DNA of 64,000 bases from Ornithodoros turicata. Its lineage: Eukaryota > Arthropoda > Arachnida > Ixodida > Argasidae. Position numbers and translations under genes: made by a program. Below are positions 30,885-40,370 of this stretch, piece after piece. The notes under the pieces are model-generated. The model had not been told where the DNA came from and searched no databases. It saw only the letters and a list, made by a program, of their open reading frames with translations. Where the stretch lies: contig NC_088201.1 in assembly GCF_037126465.1 (NCBI RefSeq), forward strand, positions 20,382,550-20,446,549, written 5' to 3'. Position 1 is the first letter of the stretch. Each line of letters starts with the position of its first letter.

Positions 30885-31085
30885 GAAGGATGATCAAAAA
30901 GTACGGTGAATATTTACGTACAAAGACTTTCATTAGAGTAAGAAGGTAAGTTAAGTTCAAATTAGTCCCATTCGAAATAGAACCCGTGCTGCTTCGAAAC
31001 ACACTTGTTCCACCATTCCTGCCACTTCCTGAAGCAGAACAGGAAGCCTTCTTTTGTGAGTACCGTCAGCTGCGCTGTCGTGGCC
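30885..31085 (-). pseudogene. Mariner-like transposase 3' end remnant
   Basis: On the minus strand the segment reads KEGFLFCFRKWQEWWNKCV and then HGFYFEWD followed by a stop. This resembles the C terminus of mariner-type transposases, where a Trp-rich WxxRWxKC block precedes YFEGD and the stop. It is followed by GTACTTTTTGATCATCCTTCG, a typical mariner-like end region. Only about 35 residues remain, so the call rests on motif style. The catalytic domain is absent. Confidence 0.5.
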
Positions 31086-31104
31086 ATAGGTCGGCGAATT
31101 CACT

Positions 31105-31540
31105 AATGATGGCCATCACCGACATCATTCACCATGACATCACTCAGAATGATGTGATGTTGAGTTTGATGCTGAGTGATGGGCCAAGGATGCGATGTGA
31201 TGTTGTGTCTGATGTCAAATGATGGATAATGATGTGATGTTTAGGTTGATGTCGAATGATGAATAATGATGTGATGTGATGTTGAGTTTGATGTCGAATG
31301 ATGGATAATCATGTGATGTGATGTTGGGTTTGATGTCGAATGATGGATAATCATGTGATGTGATGTTGGGTTTGATGTCGAATGATCGATAATCATGTGA
31401 TGTGATGTTGAGTTTGATGCTGAATGATGGGTAATGATGTGATGTGATGTTGAGTTTGATGTCGAATGATGGATAATAATGTGAGGTTAGGTTGAGTTTG
31501 AAGTTGAATGATGGGTTATGATTATGATGTAATGTTGACC
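31105..31540. repeat. 42-bp minisatellite
   Basis: Units such as GGATAATCATGTGATGTGAT and GTTGGGTTTGATGTCGAATGAT repeat about ten times. The distance between GGATAATC words at 31303 and 31345 is exactly 42 bp in the cleanest part. Because 42 is a multiple of three, the minus strand is open across the array with a 14-residue period (FDIKLNITSHHYPS-like). I regard that frame as a by-product of the repeat. Confidence 0.9.
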
Positions 31541-31649
31541 CTCCAATGAGGCATATGAGGGTGAAGGGCTCGTGAGGCCTCGAAGGGTTGTGAGACCTCC
31601 AATGAGTTGAAGGCATACAAGGGCGAAGCGCCCATGATACACCATCATG

Positions 31650-32245
31650 CGCTATGATACAAAAAAGGGCGTCACCCGTTTTAAAGGTCTTGCTGCCGCA
31701 CTTTCCGAATTTTGCGGTCGCCTCTGTTACAATCCCAGTAGAAGGGTATGGCACAAGTCGTCGTGAATATGTCTTTGGCATCATGATAGAAGTGGTTTCG
31801 CTCGTTTTAAAGGGCTCTATTGGCGCCTTTTCGGAATTTAGCAGTTGCCTCTGTTACAATCGCAGTAGAAGGGCATAGAATAAGTCGTCGCGAATATGTC
31901 TTTTGCACCATGATTAAAGGGGTTTCGCCCGTTTTAAAGGGCTCTGCTGCCGCTTTTTCCGAATTTTTCTGTCGCCTCTATTACAATACCATTAGAAGGA
32001 CATAGCATAAGATGTCGCGAATATGTCTTTGGCACCATAATACAAGGGGTTTCGCCATTTTTAAAGGGCTCTGTTGCCGTCTTTTCCGGATTCTGCGGTC
32101 GTCTCCGTTACAGTCCCAGTAGAAGGGCACAAGCCATTGGTAATATCCCTTTGGCACCATGATACGTTTGGCTTGTTTTAAAGGGCTCTATTTCGTCTTT
32201 TTCGAATTTTCCTGTAGCCTCTGTTACAATCCCAGTAGAAGGGCT
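31650..32245. repeat. 127-bp satellite, about 4.7 copies
   Basis: The anchor GTTACAATCCCAGTAGAAGG or close variants occurs at 31726, 31853, 31980, 32107 and 32223, giving three intervals of exactly 127 bp and one of 116 bp. Units also share GGGGTTTCGCCCGTTTTAAAG and TTTTTCCGAATTT. Open frames crossing it are not credible genes. The last unit runs into Gypsy-like sequence. Confidence 0.92.
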
Positions 32246-32408
32246 TGGCTAATCTCCCTTAGTGGATCACGGCCATCTTTTGAGAGGAAGAAGACGATGC
32301 GTTGGTACGCGGTTATCTGGAATGGAGCATGGTATCTTGGATGTGGGTCGACTGTTTCATCAGGAAATATGTTTTCCGCAGCCGTTGAGTACGTAGCTAT
32401 GAACCAGG

Positions 32409-32620
32409 GCTCTGCTACGAACCTGCATCCGTCGCCACCTTTCTTTTCCTCGCCTGGGAAACCTGCTCTACATTGCATCAAATGGTTCATGCTCTCCGAA
32501 ATGTACCTCCACGATTGCGGTGGAAATGCCTTCGACAGCCAGCGCAAAGTATCTAATTTACTCGACTGCCTTGGTATGGAAGGACAGAAGCAATTTCGGC
32601 AACTTCCGCACGTGTCTCAG
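32409..32620 (+). pseudogene. Gypsy gag N-terminal relic
   Basis: The frame gives PPFFSSPGKPALHCIKWFM, SEMYLHDCGGNAFDSQRKV and LLDCLGMEGQKQFRQLP, a layout typical of Gypsy gag (a PG-P-W/F block followed by a LxxxGxEGQ block). It is followed by unrelated sequence and then the DNA insertion at 32759. There is no clear start codon for the gene itself. Confidence 0.6.
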
Positions 32621-33238
32621 CCTTCCCGTCTCGAAGTTGCTGCTCCCAGCGCTGATGATCTTCAACCGCATCTGCTTCAACTGCTAGCACTGTTGTGGTG
32701 GAGGACCCTTAGGACGCAGCCGTTAAGAAGCTGAGATGACTTCGCTTCATGGTATCTATTAAAGGGGCCGTAAACAGGTACGAAAGGTGCACATTTCTTT
32801 GTGTTATTTTATTGAAACTTAGGCAGTGAAAACTCCTTGTAATTACTAATGCTCACAAACAAAAGGCGCTTGCATACGGATGAAATATTCACTGCACTCT
32901 TTCGCATTTTAGCTCCGCCCCGCGCTCTAACTTTACGTCATTTTGACGTAGCGCTTTCCTCACCAATTACGATCGAGTGTTCCACGTATGAATTTATTTC
33001 AAATGCGGAATTGGATTAGATGAACGTGAATCCTTTTCTATTCAAAATCTAAACAGTTACAGCCTCAAACTGAAAAAGAAATGCGTTTAATTTGGGTATC
33101 ATACGCGCACTACGTTTTCTGGGCAGTAGCACGCAGCACACCACGAGCGCGAATGAATATCCGGGACTACAGTTCCGGAATCTTAGGTATATAGGTGCGC
33201 GATGGAACATCTTCGTCATCTTCGAATGGTTCCGATAA

Positions 33239-34099
33239 CTGGGGCCCTATTCCGAGCCGCTGTCGAGCGGCAGCGACGGTGTCGGTAGAGGAGTATCGGT
33301 AGAAGACGATAACGAGCACCGGGAACGACACCTGCCACTTTTGGTATTCCCATGTAGCTTTTAACGACAGTGCGCTTGATTTGTTGACTGTCGGTAGAGG
33401 TTAAGACGTCTGGGAACGAGACGTTGCACTCTGAGCCAATAGTGTAGCAGGAGGAGAATCACGCGGAATGCCTTATTTTGGAAGCAGACGACGACGCGTT
33501 GACGATGGAGAAGTCTCGCGCTTCTCGCTCAGTGCACGAATAATATGAAATTGTGTTGCTGTTCGTCATAGAGCACCGCACTTTAGTCACGGACATTTTG
33601 TTGGCGACCTACACGCAATTAGAATCAGTGGGCAGAATCAGTCGCGATATTAAATTCCCAGAGAAGGAGCTGTCAGGACAGTTAACAAGTGGAGAAATGT
33701 AAGCTTTAGGCAGACCTTTGTGTATTGTTTGATATGTATGATAGGGGGTGGAGAATTGTCTCTGTGGCAAAGTGGTTTCAATAAAGGCGTTTAATCTGAT
33801 ACAAACCCGTTGTCGCCCGATCTAAACACCGGCGCCAACCGTGATTGTGTTTAGCCACGCGAAGTAACTTGCAGCCCTCTTGACAGCTCTCGCTCCGCTT
33901 AACGACAGTATCATCCACCATATCGACAGGGTGGAGGCTGTCGTTCCCGTGAGCGACACCGTCGCTTACGGGCGACGCGTTTGGAGCGCAGGGAATACCA
34001 AATTCTCTTCGATAGCGTTACGTTGCGTCACATACCACGTGTTCTCCTCCCGAACGACACGTTCGCGCTACCGACATAGATCGGAATAGGCCCCCTGGG
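33239..34099. mobile_element. TIR element (CTGGGGCCCTATTCCGA family)
   Basis: Left CTGGGGCCCTATTCCGA and right TCGGAATAGGCCCCCTG are inverted with one small indel. Further words are also inverted: GGTATTCCCATG (left) against GGGAATACC (right), and GACGGTGTCGG against CGACACCGTCG. Length is about 861 bp with no coding domain. It is nested inside the TTAA-flanked element. Confidence 0.65.
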
Positions 34100-34129
34100 C
34101 TGCCGTACTTTGGTTTGAGCCACGCGGCA

Positions 34130-34170
34130 TCGCGTCACCAGCTCGCGTGGTACAGTGGATAGCGTGGCTG
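34130..34170 (+). repeat. tRNA-like 5' half
   Basis: AGCTCGCGTGGTACAGTGGA then TAGCGTGGCT resembles a tRNA 5' half with an A-box (D-arm). It stops where the short MITE begins. A B-box-like word, AGGTTCGAATC, follows on the far side at about 34349. So a tRNA or tRNA-derived SINE may have been split in its anticodon region. Confidence 0.45.
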
Positions 34171-34325
34171 GGGCTCAATCTTGATGTGCACATAGCGATC
34201 GTTATAGCTATTTTTCAAAATTTGCGCGCTCATTCCGTCACGCGCATTGGCCGTTAACCGGGGAGCACGAGCGTTTAGCGAGCGTTACGGGATAGCGAAA
34301 AGTTCAAAATCTAGCCCCATGTCAC
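34165..34325. mobile_element. Short MITE abutting a tRNA half, copy 1
   Basis: The segment runs from GGGGCTCAATCTTGATGTGC to AAAATCTAGCCCCATG. Ends GGGGCTCAATCTTGA and GGGGCTAGATTTTGA are roughly inverted. The interior holds CATAGCGATCGTTATAGCTA and GGGGAGCACGAGCGTTTAGC. It is nearly identical to 59180-59343 in reverse orientation. A short frame crossing both copies (beginning MAVNRGARAFS) is shared only because the DNA is shared. Confidence 0.7.
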
Positions 34326-34759
34326 GTCGTGACTGGGAGGAACCCAGGTTCGAATCGTGTCATGTGATAGCAGCTCAACTGTTGACGTTTGCGCCAGCCG
34401 GAGATGTTGAAGATGTCATGACGTTGAATTTCGGAACCACGGAGCGGAAAACGTCGTTTCACACAAACAAACTGAGCGCTCCGACTCACAGCTGATAACG
34501 AAGTATGTTTATTGGCTGGTAATTTGAAACGTCATGTGCGCAGCTCGGCCCCCCGATTGGACGTCAAAACGCTACGTAGCCATGTGACGTGTGCGTGGTG
34601 GAGAGAGGCTCGCTGGTTACTCATCTTTGAAAGCAGTTATATGGGTCAGTAAGCTGGCACGAGCCGAACGAAATGTATATTTGGGTATTATGATCTGCGT
34701 TCTTTCATGGGGTATCATTATTTCAGAAATGTTTGGTGGCCTGTTTACGGCCCCTTTAA

Positions 34760-34913
34760 CAGTACAGTAGAGCGATATAAATTTCGGTTCCATTCTCAAT
34801 TTGCTGAAGAAGGCATCGAAGATTACGTTGCAGCGCTAAGAAATCTTGCATCATCTTGCAGATTCGGTACGTTCACTGATGAGCTGATTTGCGACAAAGT
34901 AGTGGAGAATTAA
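34760..34913 (+). pseudogene. Gypsy gag middle part
   Basis: The frame reads ERYKFRFHSQFAEEGIEDY, VAALRNLASSCRFGTFTDEL and ICDKVVEN and then a stop. This is the conserved central gag region of Gypsy elements. A one-base change shifts the continuation (RDRLLLEPDLTL) into the next frame. Confidence 0.75.
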
Positions 34914-34944
34914 GACTTCAAGGAAGGAGATCAGGGATCGTCTC

Positions 34945-35442
34945 TTGCTGGAACCGGATCTCACCTTAAATAAGACTTCGATTATCGCCAAGCAAGTGGA
35001 GCAAGCCCTGCTAGAATCAGTCGTGTTGTCGAGCGAAAATCCCGTGGTGTCGGAGATACGCCGTTCAAACAACCTCGTGCCTGCTAGAGGACGCATGGCT
35101 AACAGCCCTTCTTGCCCGGCAAGGAACCAGGTATGCCGGAAGTGCAACAAAAAGGGACATTATGCGTCTGTCTGTCAGGGTACAATCTCTGGTCGGAAGT
35201 CCATACCCCATGTCGACGACCCCGTTCTGAATGTGTCGTCTTCAAGGAAGTCATCCTTCGGCGAACTACACATTGACGGCAAGCCTTTACTACTCCTGGA
35301 CACTGGTTTCTCTGTTTCTTTACTGCCGTTACCTCTATACAAGGAAATTTTCAAGGAATTTCCTCTGAAGATTGCAAACGCCTCCCTCTATAGCTATACC
35401 AAGGCTGTGATCCCCGTAGAAGGTACACTTTTAAAAGTGTGA
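34945..35442 (+). CDS. Gypsy gag zinc knuckle and protease fragment
   Basis: A 165-codon frame continues gag with LEPDLTLNKTSIIAKQVEQA. It then carries a CCHC zinc knuckle, CRKCNKKGHYASVC (about residues 65-78), which binds element RNA. An aspartic protease start follows, LLLLDTGFSVSLLP, with the catalytic DTG. The frame ends at 35442 without reverse transcriptase. The conventional DTG (not DSG as at 22203) shows that it belongs to a different Gypsy lineage from the 20.8-26 kb element. Confidence 0.8.
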   Translation: MLEPDLTLNKTSIIAKQVEQALLESVVLSSENPVVSEIRRSNNLVPARGRMANSPSCPARNQVCRKCNKKGHYASVCQGTISGRKSIPHVDDPVLNVSSSRKSSFGELHIDGKPLLLLDTGFSVSLLPLPLYKEIFKEFPLKIANASLYSYTKAVIPVEGTLLKV

Positions 35443-35445
35443 TGA

Positions 35446-36722
35446 AGACGACGTATTGGCACGCGGTTTCCTGGAATAAAGGGAGCATGGTACTGTTTTA
35501 TCAGGACGTAACAGTAGGGACATCTGCTCTATATTTACTATACGTTCGCTGTACTTGAATGATAACGAACGCCGCTTCGTGGTTTAGTAAACATCCCGTA
35601 CCGCAAGGCACCAGCTGTAATTTTACGATTACACAATCATTGTAACGTTACGTTGTTGTACTCATTTCGAGCTCTGTAATAAATAAGATACAGAGAGACT
35701 TTGGAAATGATGTCAAAGAAATGTCAAAAGTACATATGAAGTGAGCGGGCAAATTAAGATTTATGAAGAAGGGAGTCGTGTCGTCAGCGCAGAGGAAGTG
35801 GTTAATTCAGTTCGGAATGCAAAGTACCTTTCCAAATTACCGCGAGCAATGGGTAGAGCATCGCCTATCGGCTATATGTGTATTAGTTCGTTAGTTAGTT
35901 CTGTCGCCTGCAATAGATATGTACCACCCGGCCCAGTTGTTTCGCCTTCGAGTATCGCTTCTGGCGATAGAACACCCCCATCATCATCATCAAAATAAAG
36001 TTGATGTTGTTGTTCAAAGTACCATTCTTCTTCAGTGCGCGAAAAAAGAACCAAATCGCCGAACGACGAATGCTCGCTGGATAAGCATATTACCAGTTAA
36101 CTTACCAACGGACGACACACATTCAGAGTTTCCTATGATGGTTCCTCCTGCTGGCCCTTAAAAAAGTGCATCTGTGAAACCAAATCAACGACTAAAAAAG
36201 TTTTAGCGCTGCTGCTCTTCGTACGCTCCTAGTGAAGTGATTTCCTTTTCTCCCCTTATCTTCTTTAATAAACATCCCCCCCCCCCCTAGTGAAGGTGGA
36301 ATCAAGGGGCAACTATAGCAAGGCTGCCGGAGCGGGAAATTCTCATGGGCGCTTCGAGAACTCAGGTATGTAGAACCTTAGCACGGTTAACGGCGTTATT
36401 TGTGCAGTTACGGATAAGACCGTGTGTGAGAGAGACACTTCATTTCAGCCTTTATTTATTTATTTATTTATTATCTTTAATGTTATACAGTACGTATAGT
36501 TGCCTCGCTTTGCATCACAACATTTTGGTGAGCTTCGTGGTGGAGCTCTGGAGTTCGTGCTGATAAGAAAGTATTTGCTCCTTCAAGGTGGAATATAAGC
36601 ACTCGCGTTCCACAGAACGTCTTCAGTTTTGTCGTAATTCATGGGGTGACACTCTTCACTCCTCATTGTATACAGTCAGCTCCTTCTCAGTTTTCCAATG
36701 ATCCACGGTGCTCCTTTTGGTG
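35446..36722. other. Unassigned region
   Basis: There is no domain. A C run (36276-36289) and a TTTA repeat (36449-36471) are present. The frame at 35741-35998 has no recognised motif. Confidence 0.4.
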
Positions 36723-37007
36723 TGTAGCGGGCCGTGGACAACGACGACGATGGCCACGCGCCTGGAGCACTGGCTTCAGTTACACATCCCAAAGCCACTT
36801 CCTCTTGACACTCACTCACTCACATATCCCATCACTACCACACAGACGTAATTACACCCTTTTGTCCTGGCCAATCTCCCTTAGTGGCTCATGGCTATCT
36901 TTTGGGTGGTAGAAGAAGATGTCCCACCGGCGCGGCCCTGGAGAAGGGCCACCGTCATCGCCTCTGCGTCGTCGGGACTCAAGTAGAGGAACACCACCTC
37001 CTCTACA
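36723..37007 (+). repeat. Left LTR of TRIM-like element
   Basis: The LTR is 285 bp and begins TGTAGCGGGCCGTGGACAACG. It contains about 128 bp absent from the right LTR (around 36780-36910, including CCAATCTCCCTTAGTGGCTC). A close relative of that extra block occurs at 32245-32300 in the Gypsy relic, so the right LTR probably lost it. Confidence 0.75.
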
Positions 37008-37009
37008 TA

Positions 37010-37025
37010 TTGGTGACCCAGATGA
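37010..37025 (+). promoter_or_regulatory. Candidate primer binding site
   Basis: TTGGTGACCCAGATGA lies 3 bases after the left LTR. TGGTGACCC is the start of primer sites I associate with tRNA-Trp-primed Gypsy (CsRn1-like) elements. The match to a tRNA 3' end was not checked. Confidence 0.5.
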
Positions 37026-37114
37026 TGAACATCAAGTTCGGCGCAATTCGGCCCTTCACCATCTCAAATTTCTGACGACACCACCGACGAGCACTACATG
37101 GCAAGCTATCCCTG

Positions 37115-37190
37115 GTAATGCATTACTAATGCACGTAATGCTAACTACGTACTTGCATACTACGTAATGCATGCGTAAGTAATGCATTAC
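37115..37190. repeat. Short inverted-repeat insert (TAATGCATTAC)
   Basis: GTAATGCATTACT (37115-37127) faces AGTAATGCATTAC (37178-37190). GTAATGC words repeat between. It looks like a tiny hAT-style MITE inside the LTR element. Confidence 0.6.
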
Positions 37191-37288
37191 TCGACGCATC
37201 ACGACCGACCTTCGCCTCTCGACCGACGCGCCGACCGCTCCCGTCACGCTTCCGTTCGCGCTACCGATCCGACCGACCACGCAACGAC

Positions 37289-38122
37289 CAGAGGTGCCTA
37301 ACTCGTTACAAGTAACTCGTTACTTGGTAACGGTTACTTTTTTTGGTAACGAAGTAACGATTCAGTTACTTTTTAAAAAATTGTAATAGTAACGGAATCA
37401 GTTACAAAACTTGGTAACTCGTTACTGACGTTACTCGTTCCTTTTCTTCAGCGCGGGGGAGCACATTTCGGCACTCCGCGTGGCGCAATGCGTGCAGATT
37501 TGACCTGCGTGACCCACGACAACTTGTGACTCAAAGTCCCTCGCTGGATGTGTCGTTGTCTTTTCTCTTGTTTCCGTAATCTCCGACCATCACTCCTTCA
37601 CAAGAATGGACACCAATTGTGCTATGGCAACAAAAAACGCGTTTCGACTTCTAGACTTTTCTTGTCTTTGCTAAGCTTCTGAGCGCCCTAAATTATGACG
37701 CAGCCCCTCGTCTGTTTTTGGGAACCGCTGGTGATTGGTGACACGAAAAGTGTTTTTTCTTGTGTTTTCACAATCTCCAATCACCCCGACTTCGGAAAGG
37801 AGGGAGAAGGTCCAGGCAAGCTGATATAGAGTCATGGTAAGGGGCCGAGAGGCACGGAACACGAAGGACGGACGACAAATTTCGAGTGTCAGCTTCTTCT
37901 GAAGTGTAATTCCTCATTAATAAAGAGGTGAAGGCAAATGACGGCATGTTTGTTGGCTCCTTTAACTATGCGGCTGTAACGTAAAAGTAACTCGTTACCT
38001 GTGAGTAACGAGAACTCGTTACTTTTGTATGTTGGTCACGAGTAACGTATTTAGTTACTTTTTTCTAAAGTAACGGGTAACGGTATTTAGTTCATTTTTT
38101 TTTGGTAACGGGCACAAGTCTG
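37289..38122. mobile_element. hAT-like non-autonomous element, perfect 8-bp duplication
   Basis: The ends CAGAGGTGCC (left) and GGCACAAGTCTG (right) are inverted, followed by repeated GTAACTCGTTAC subterminal words on both sides. GCAACGAC lies directly outside at 37281-37288 and again at 38123-38130, an exact 8-bp target duplication. Length is 834 bp. No transposase frame is present. The insertion splits the interior of the TRIM-like element and is therefore younger than it. Confidence 0.9.
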
Positions 38123-38546
38123 GCAACGACCCGACCGCTCACTCATCATCCCATCCGCTCACCGACCATCGCTTTGCGGTTTCCAGGGACCGACCGGCAA
38201 GTAACCATCTGCGCTATCCACGGCCTCCGGCATATTGACGACCCACTGCTTCATTCCATGCATCCCGCTCCTCGACGCTTATCCGCTGCCGGCCGCGACA
38301 CCACAGCGACGTGCTGCCTGCCGCGGCTGCCGACGCCACGGCACGTTTCAGCCGGCGTCTCGGCAACCATCACGGCTAACGCAGCCCCGCTCATCGACCG
38401 TTTCCCGCAACGTGTGCTGTGCCGTGCCGTCAACACGTCCAGCCGTGCGCGTCATCCACGGTCGGTCTTGCTCTCCTCCTCCGGTGTAGACGTGGTTCTT
38501 CTTTCTCGCCGACCCGCGTCTGCGGGGGGGGGGGGGGGGGAGGCAC

Positions 38547-38703
38547 TGTAGCGGGTCGTGGAGAACGACGACGATGGCCACGCGCCTGGAGCACCGGCTT
38601 CAGTACCGGCGCGACCATGGAGAAAGGCCACCCCCATCGCCTCTCCGTGGCATATCCTCATCGCCGGTCGGGACTCATGTAGAGGAACAGCACCTCCTCT
38701 ACA
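38547..38703 (+). repeat. Right LTR of TRIM-like element
   Basis: The LTR is 157 bp, TGTAGCGGGTCGTGGAGAAC to CACCTCCTCTACA. It matches the left LTR except for the missing 128-bp block. A poly-G run (38523-38540) lies just before it and could stand where a polypurine tract is expected. Confidence 0.8.
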
Positions 38704-38707
38704 GGTG

Positions 38708-40224
38708 CTTCATTTCATCCTCTTTTCTTTTGTATATTATTGTTCCTTAAACGACCCGTACTTGACTCACTTGCATTTCATTCTCATATCGCTTATCTAG
38801 TGTCTCACCTCTAGTAGGCTCGAGTATGCTGCGCCTCCCCCCAGCGGTGAAACACCCCATGCCATCGTCATCAATTCTATCTGTTGTTCTTCCTCATGTG
38901 TTCTTTTCTTTGCTCTGCATGGAAGCACGATACGCCTCCTTTCTTCCGGCACGTGAACCCTATTAACTGCACTTGCAAAAGCGTTGATGAGACCATTCGC
39001 CCCCCCCCCCCTGTCTCCCGCTCCTTCCTGCTGTCCTCTCTCCATCTGTCCACGTCTGTAAGCCGCTTATAGCCACAGTTGCTTCACGACGCTAAGGCGA
39101 AATAAAAAAAAAAACATTCGCTTGGATCAACTTACAATGGCAGTGTCGTCAAGACAGCCATCCGCTAAGTCCGTGATTGAAAATAGTCTTGTACCTTGAC
39201 AGTAATTACACTGAAGGTGGCGCGGAACATTGAAAAACGGTGTAGTCATTACAACGCTGTGCCCTCATTAATCTAACGGTTTAAACCAGAAACCGAAACG
39301 CTCATTCCGTCCGTAATTAGAGCTCCGCCTAAAAGCAATTACCCCTGGCCTCATTCAAGTTAATTTTGGGGCTTGGTTTCTAATTATGACTGCATAGTTA
39401 CTGCATCGAGGAGGAGTTGTTGAAGGCATGTGTGTGCATCGTTATCGAGTTGGAGAGTTTAAGTTGCGCTCTCTACGATATTTACATCGAACTGTATCCT
39501 TTCAACCTCTTTATATTCATTTTGACAGTTTCACGATGGTAAGAATATCTTGCAGATGGAAATTCGCATCGCACGTCAGCGCTACTGTAGTCAGTGGCAA
39601 CTTAAGTCCTACAGTTGGGACCGCCTACTCATCTGTGGAAGGCTCCTGCGATTGGCTACCAGCCTTTGCACGACGCCCCTGCTTCGCGATGTACTGCCGG
39701 TCTCCCGTCGCTCTCTCTCTCTGTCCGCCAGTCCCCACTTGGCCGCGCCGCACTACATTCGCGCGCGCGGAGCGATTGTTGTGTGGGGGCGGGGTCAAGT
39801 GTATGATTTACGTTGTCACTGACTATAGGCAGTTTTACTAGACCTTTGATAACGTCACCGTTAAGTTGTCGCACCTACCTTCCTTCTATACAGGCATGGC
39901 AGTATGCCAGGCTGCTATGATGTCTTGAAGCAGCACCGACCATGGAGCCTTATATCCTCCTCCTCCCATTCGCTAGGAGCCGTTCCTACGCGAGGATTTG
40001 TACCCATGTCCTTTTGCGACTTGCACTGTTTGGGATCATGATCGAAAACTAGTCAGTATTTCCGCTATCTCTTCTGCTGATATGTTCGACTGTGCCATTT
40101 TTGTACAAGATGTTCGAAAGTCCTTCCATTTGATCAGCCTGACCCATCGCTTGGTCCTGGATGGTGGTTGTGGTAGCGTGCTATTTCCGAGCGATCCGCG
40201 AGCCTTGCCTGGTGGAATGTTGCT
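38708..40224. other. Unassigned region
   Basis: The stretch holds a C run (39001-39010), an A run (39103-39114) and a CT microsatellite near 39710. The 137-codon frame at 39428-39841 has no recognised domain. No gene is claimed. Confidence 0.4.
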
Positions 40225-40370
40225 CTGGGGGATCGTGCGTCCTGGGCCAACTTCACAGGGAACTGTGCTGACATTTGTCTTAAAGCGTCTTAGAAAAACC
40301 CAGGAAAAACTCCCAGACAGCTCAGCCGGCGCCCGGATTCGAACCCGGGTCACCTCCCTGTTTCGACGTG
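40225..40370 (-). repeat. tRNA-headed SINE
   Basis: GGGGATCGTGCGTCCTGGGC, AACTTCACAGGGAACTGTGC, GAAAAACCCAGGAAAAACTCC and GGATTCGAACCCGGGTCACC define the best copy of the family also present at 2680 and 2946. On the minus strand the B-box reads GGGTTCGAATCC. Confidence 0.75.

Larger units (their letters stand above)
32759..34759. mobile_element. TTAA-flanked DNA element, composite, ~2 kb
   Basis: The ends are TTAAAGGGGCCGTAAACAGG on the left and its exact inverse complement on the right (34740-34759). TTAA at each edge (32759-32762 and 34756-34759) could be a target duplication, as in piggyBac-type elements. It contains another inverted-repeat element (33239-34099) and a MITE next to a tRNA-like half (34165-34325). 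No transposase frame is recognised. It splits Gypsy gag. Confidence 0.7.
32246..35445 (+). mobile_element. Second Gypsy gag/protease relic, split by insertion
   Basis: Gag-like sequence at 32409-32620 and gag/protease sequence at 34760-35440 flank a 2-kb TTAA-bounded DNA composite. GAAGAAGACGATGCGTTGG near 32289 and GATGAAGACGACGTATTGG near 35440 look like shared LTR-type sequence on the two sides. If so, most of pol has been lost. Pol domains after protease are absent. Confidence 0.6.
36723..38703 (+). mobile_element. Small LTR element (TRIM-like) with 4-bp target duplication
   Basis: Two direct LTRs (36723-37007 and 38547-38703) begin TGTAGCGGG and end CTCTACA. GGTG flanks both outer sides (36719-36722 and 38704-38707). 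A TGGTGACCC primer site follows LTR 1. The interior is only about 1.5 kb, of which 834 bp is an hAT insertion, so without it the interior is about 0.7 kb with no pol domain. This fits a TRIM or a heavily deleted Gypsy element of the CsRn1-like type, as far as the primer site suggests. Confidence 0.75.

Noticed and set aside
31105..31540. Regular repeat resembling a CRISPR array
   Set aside because: Units are contiguous 42-bp repeats with no unique spacers, and the context is eukaryotic element DNA. It is a minisatellite.
31215..31784. 189-codon minus-strand frame with 14-residue repeats
   Set aside because: It is explained by the 42-bp period being a multiple of three. It has no domain, and the flanking part lies in another repeat.
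36276..36289. Homopolymer C run as a regulatory feature
   Set aside because: Many G/C and A/T runs occur across the window. They are ordinary simple repeats and may carry sequencing-length error.
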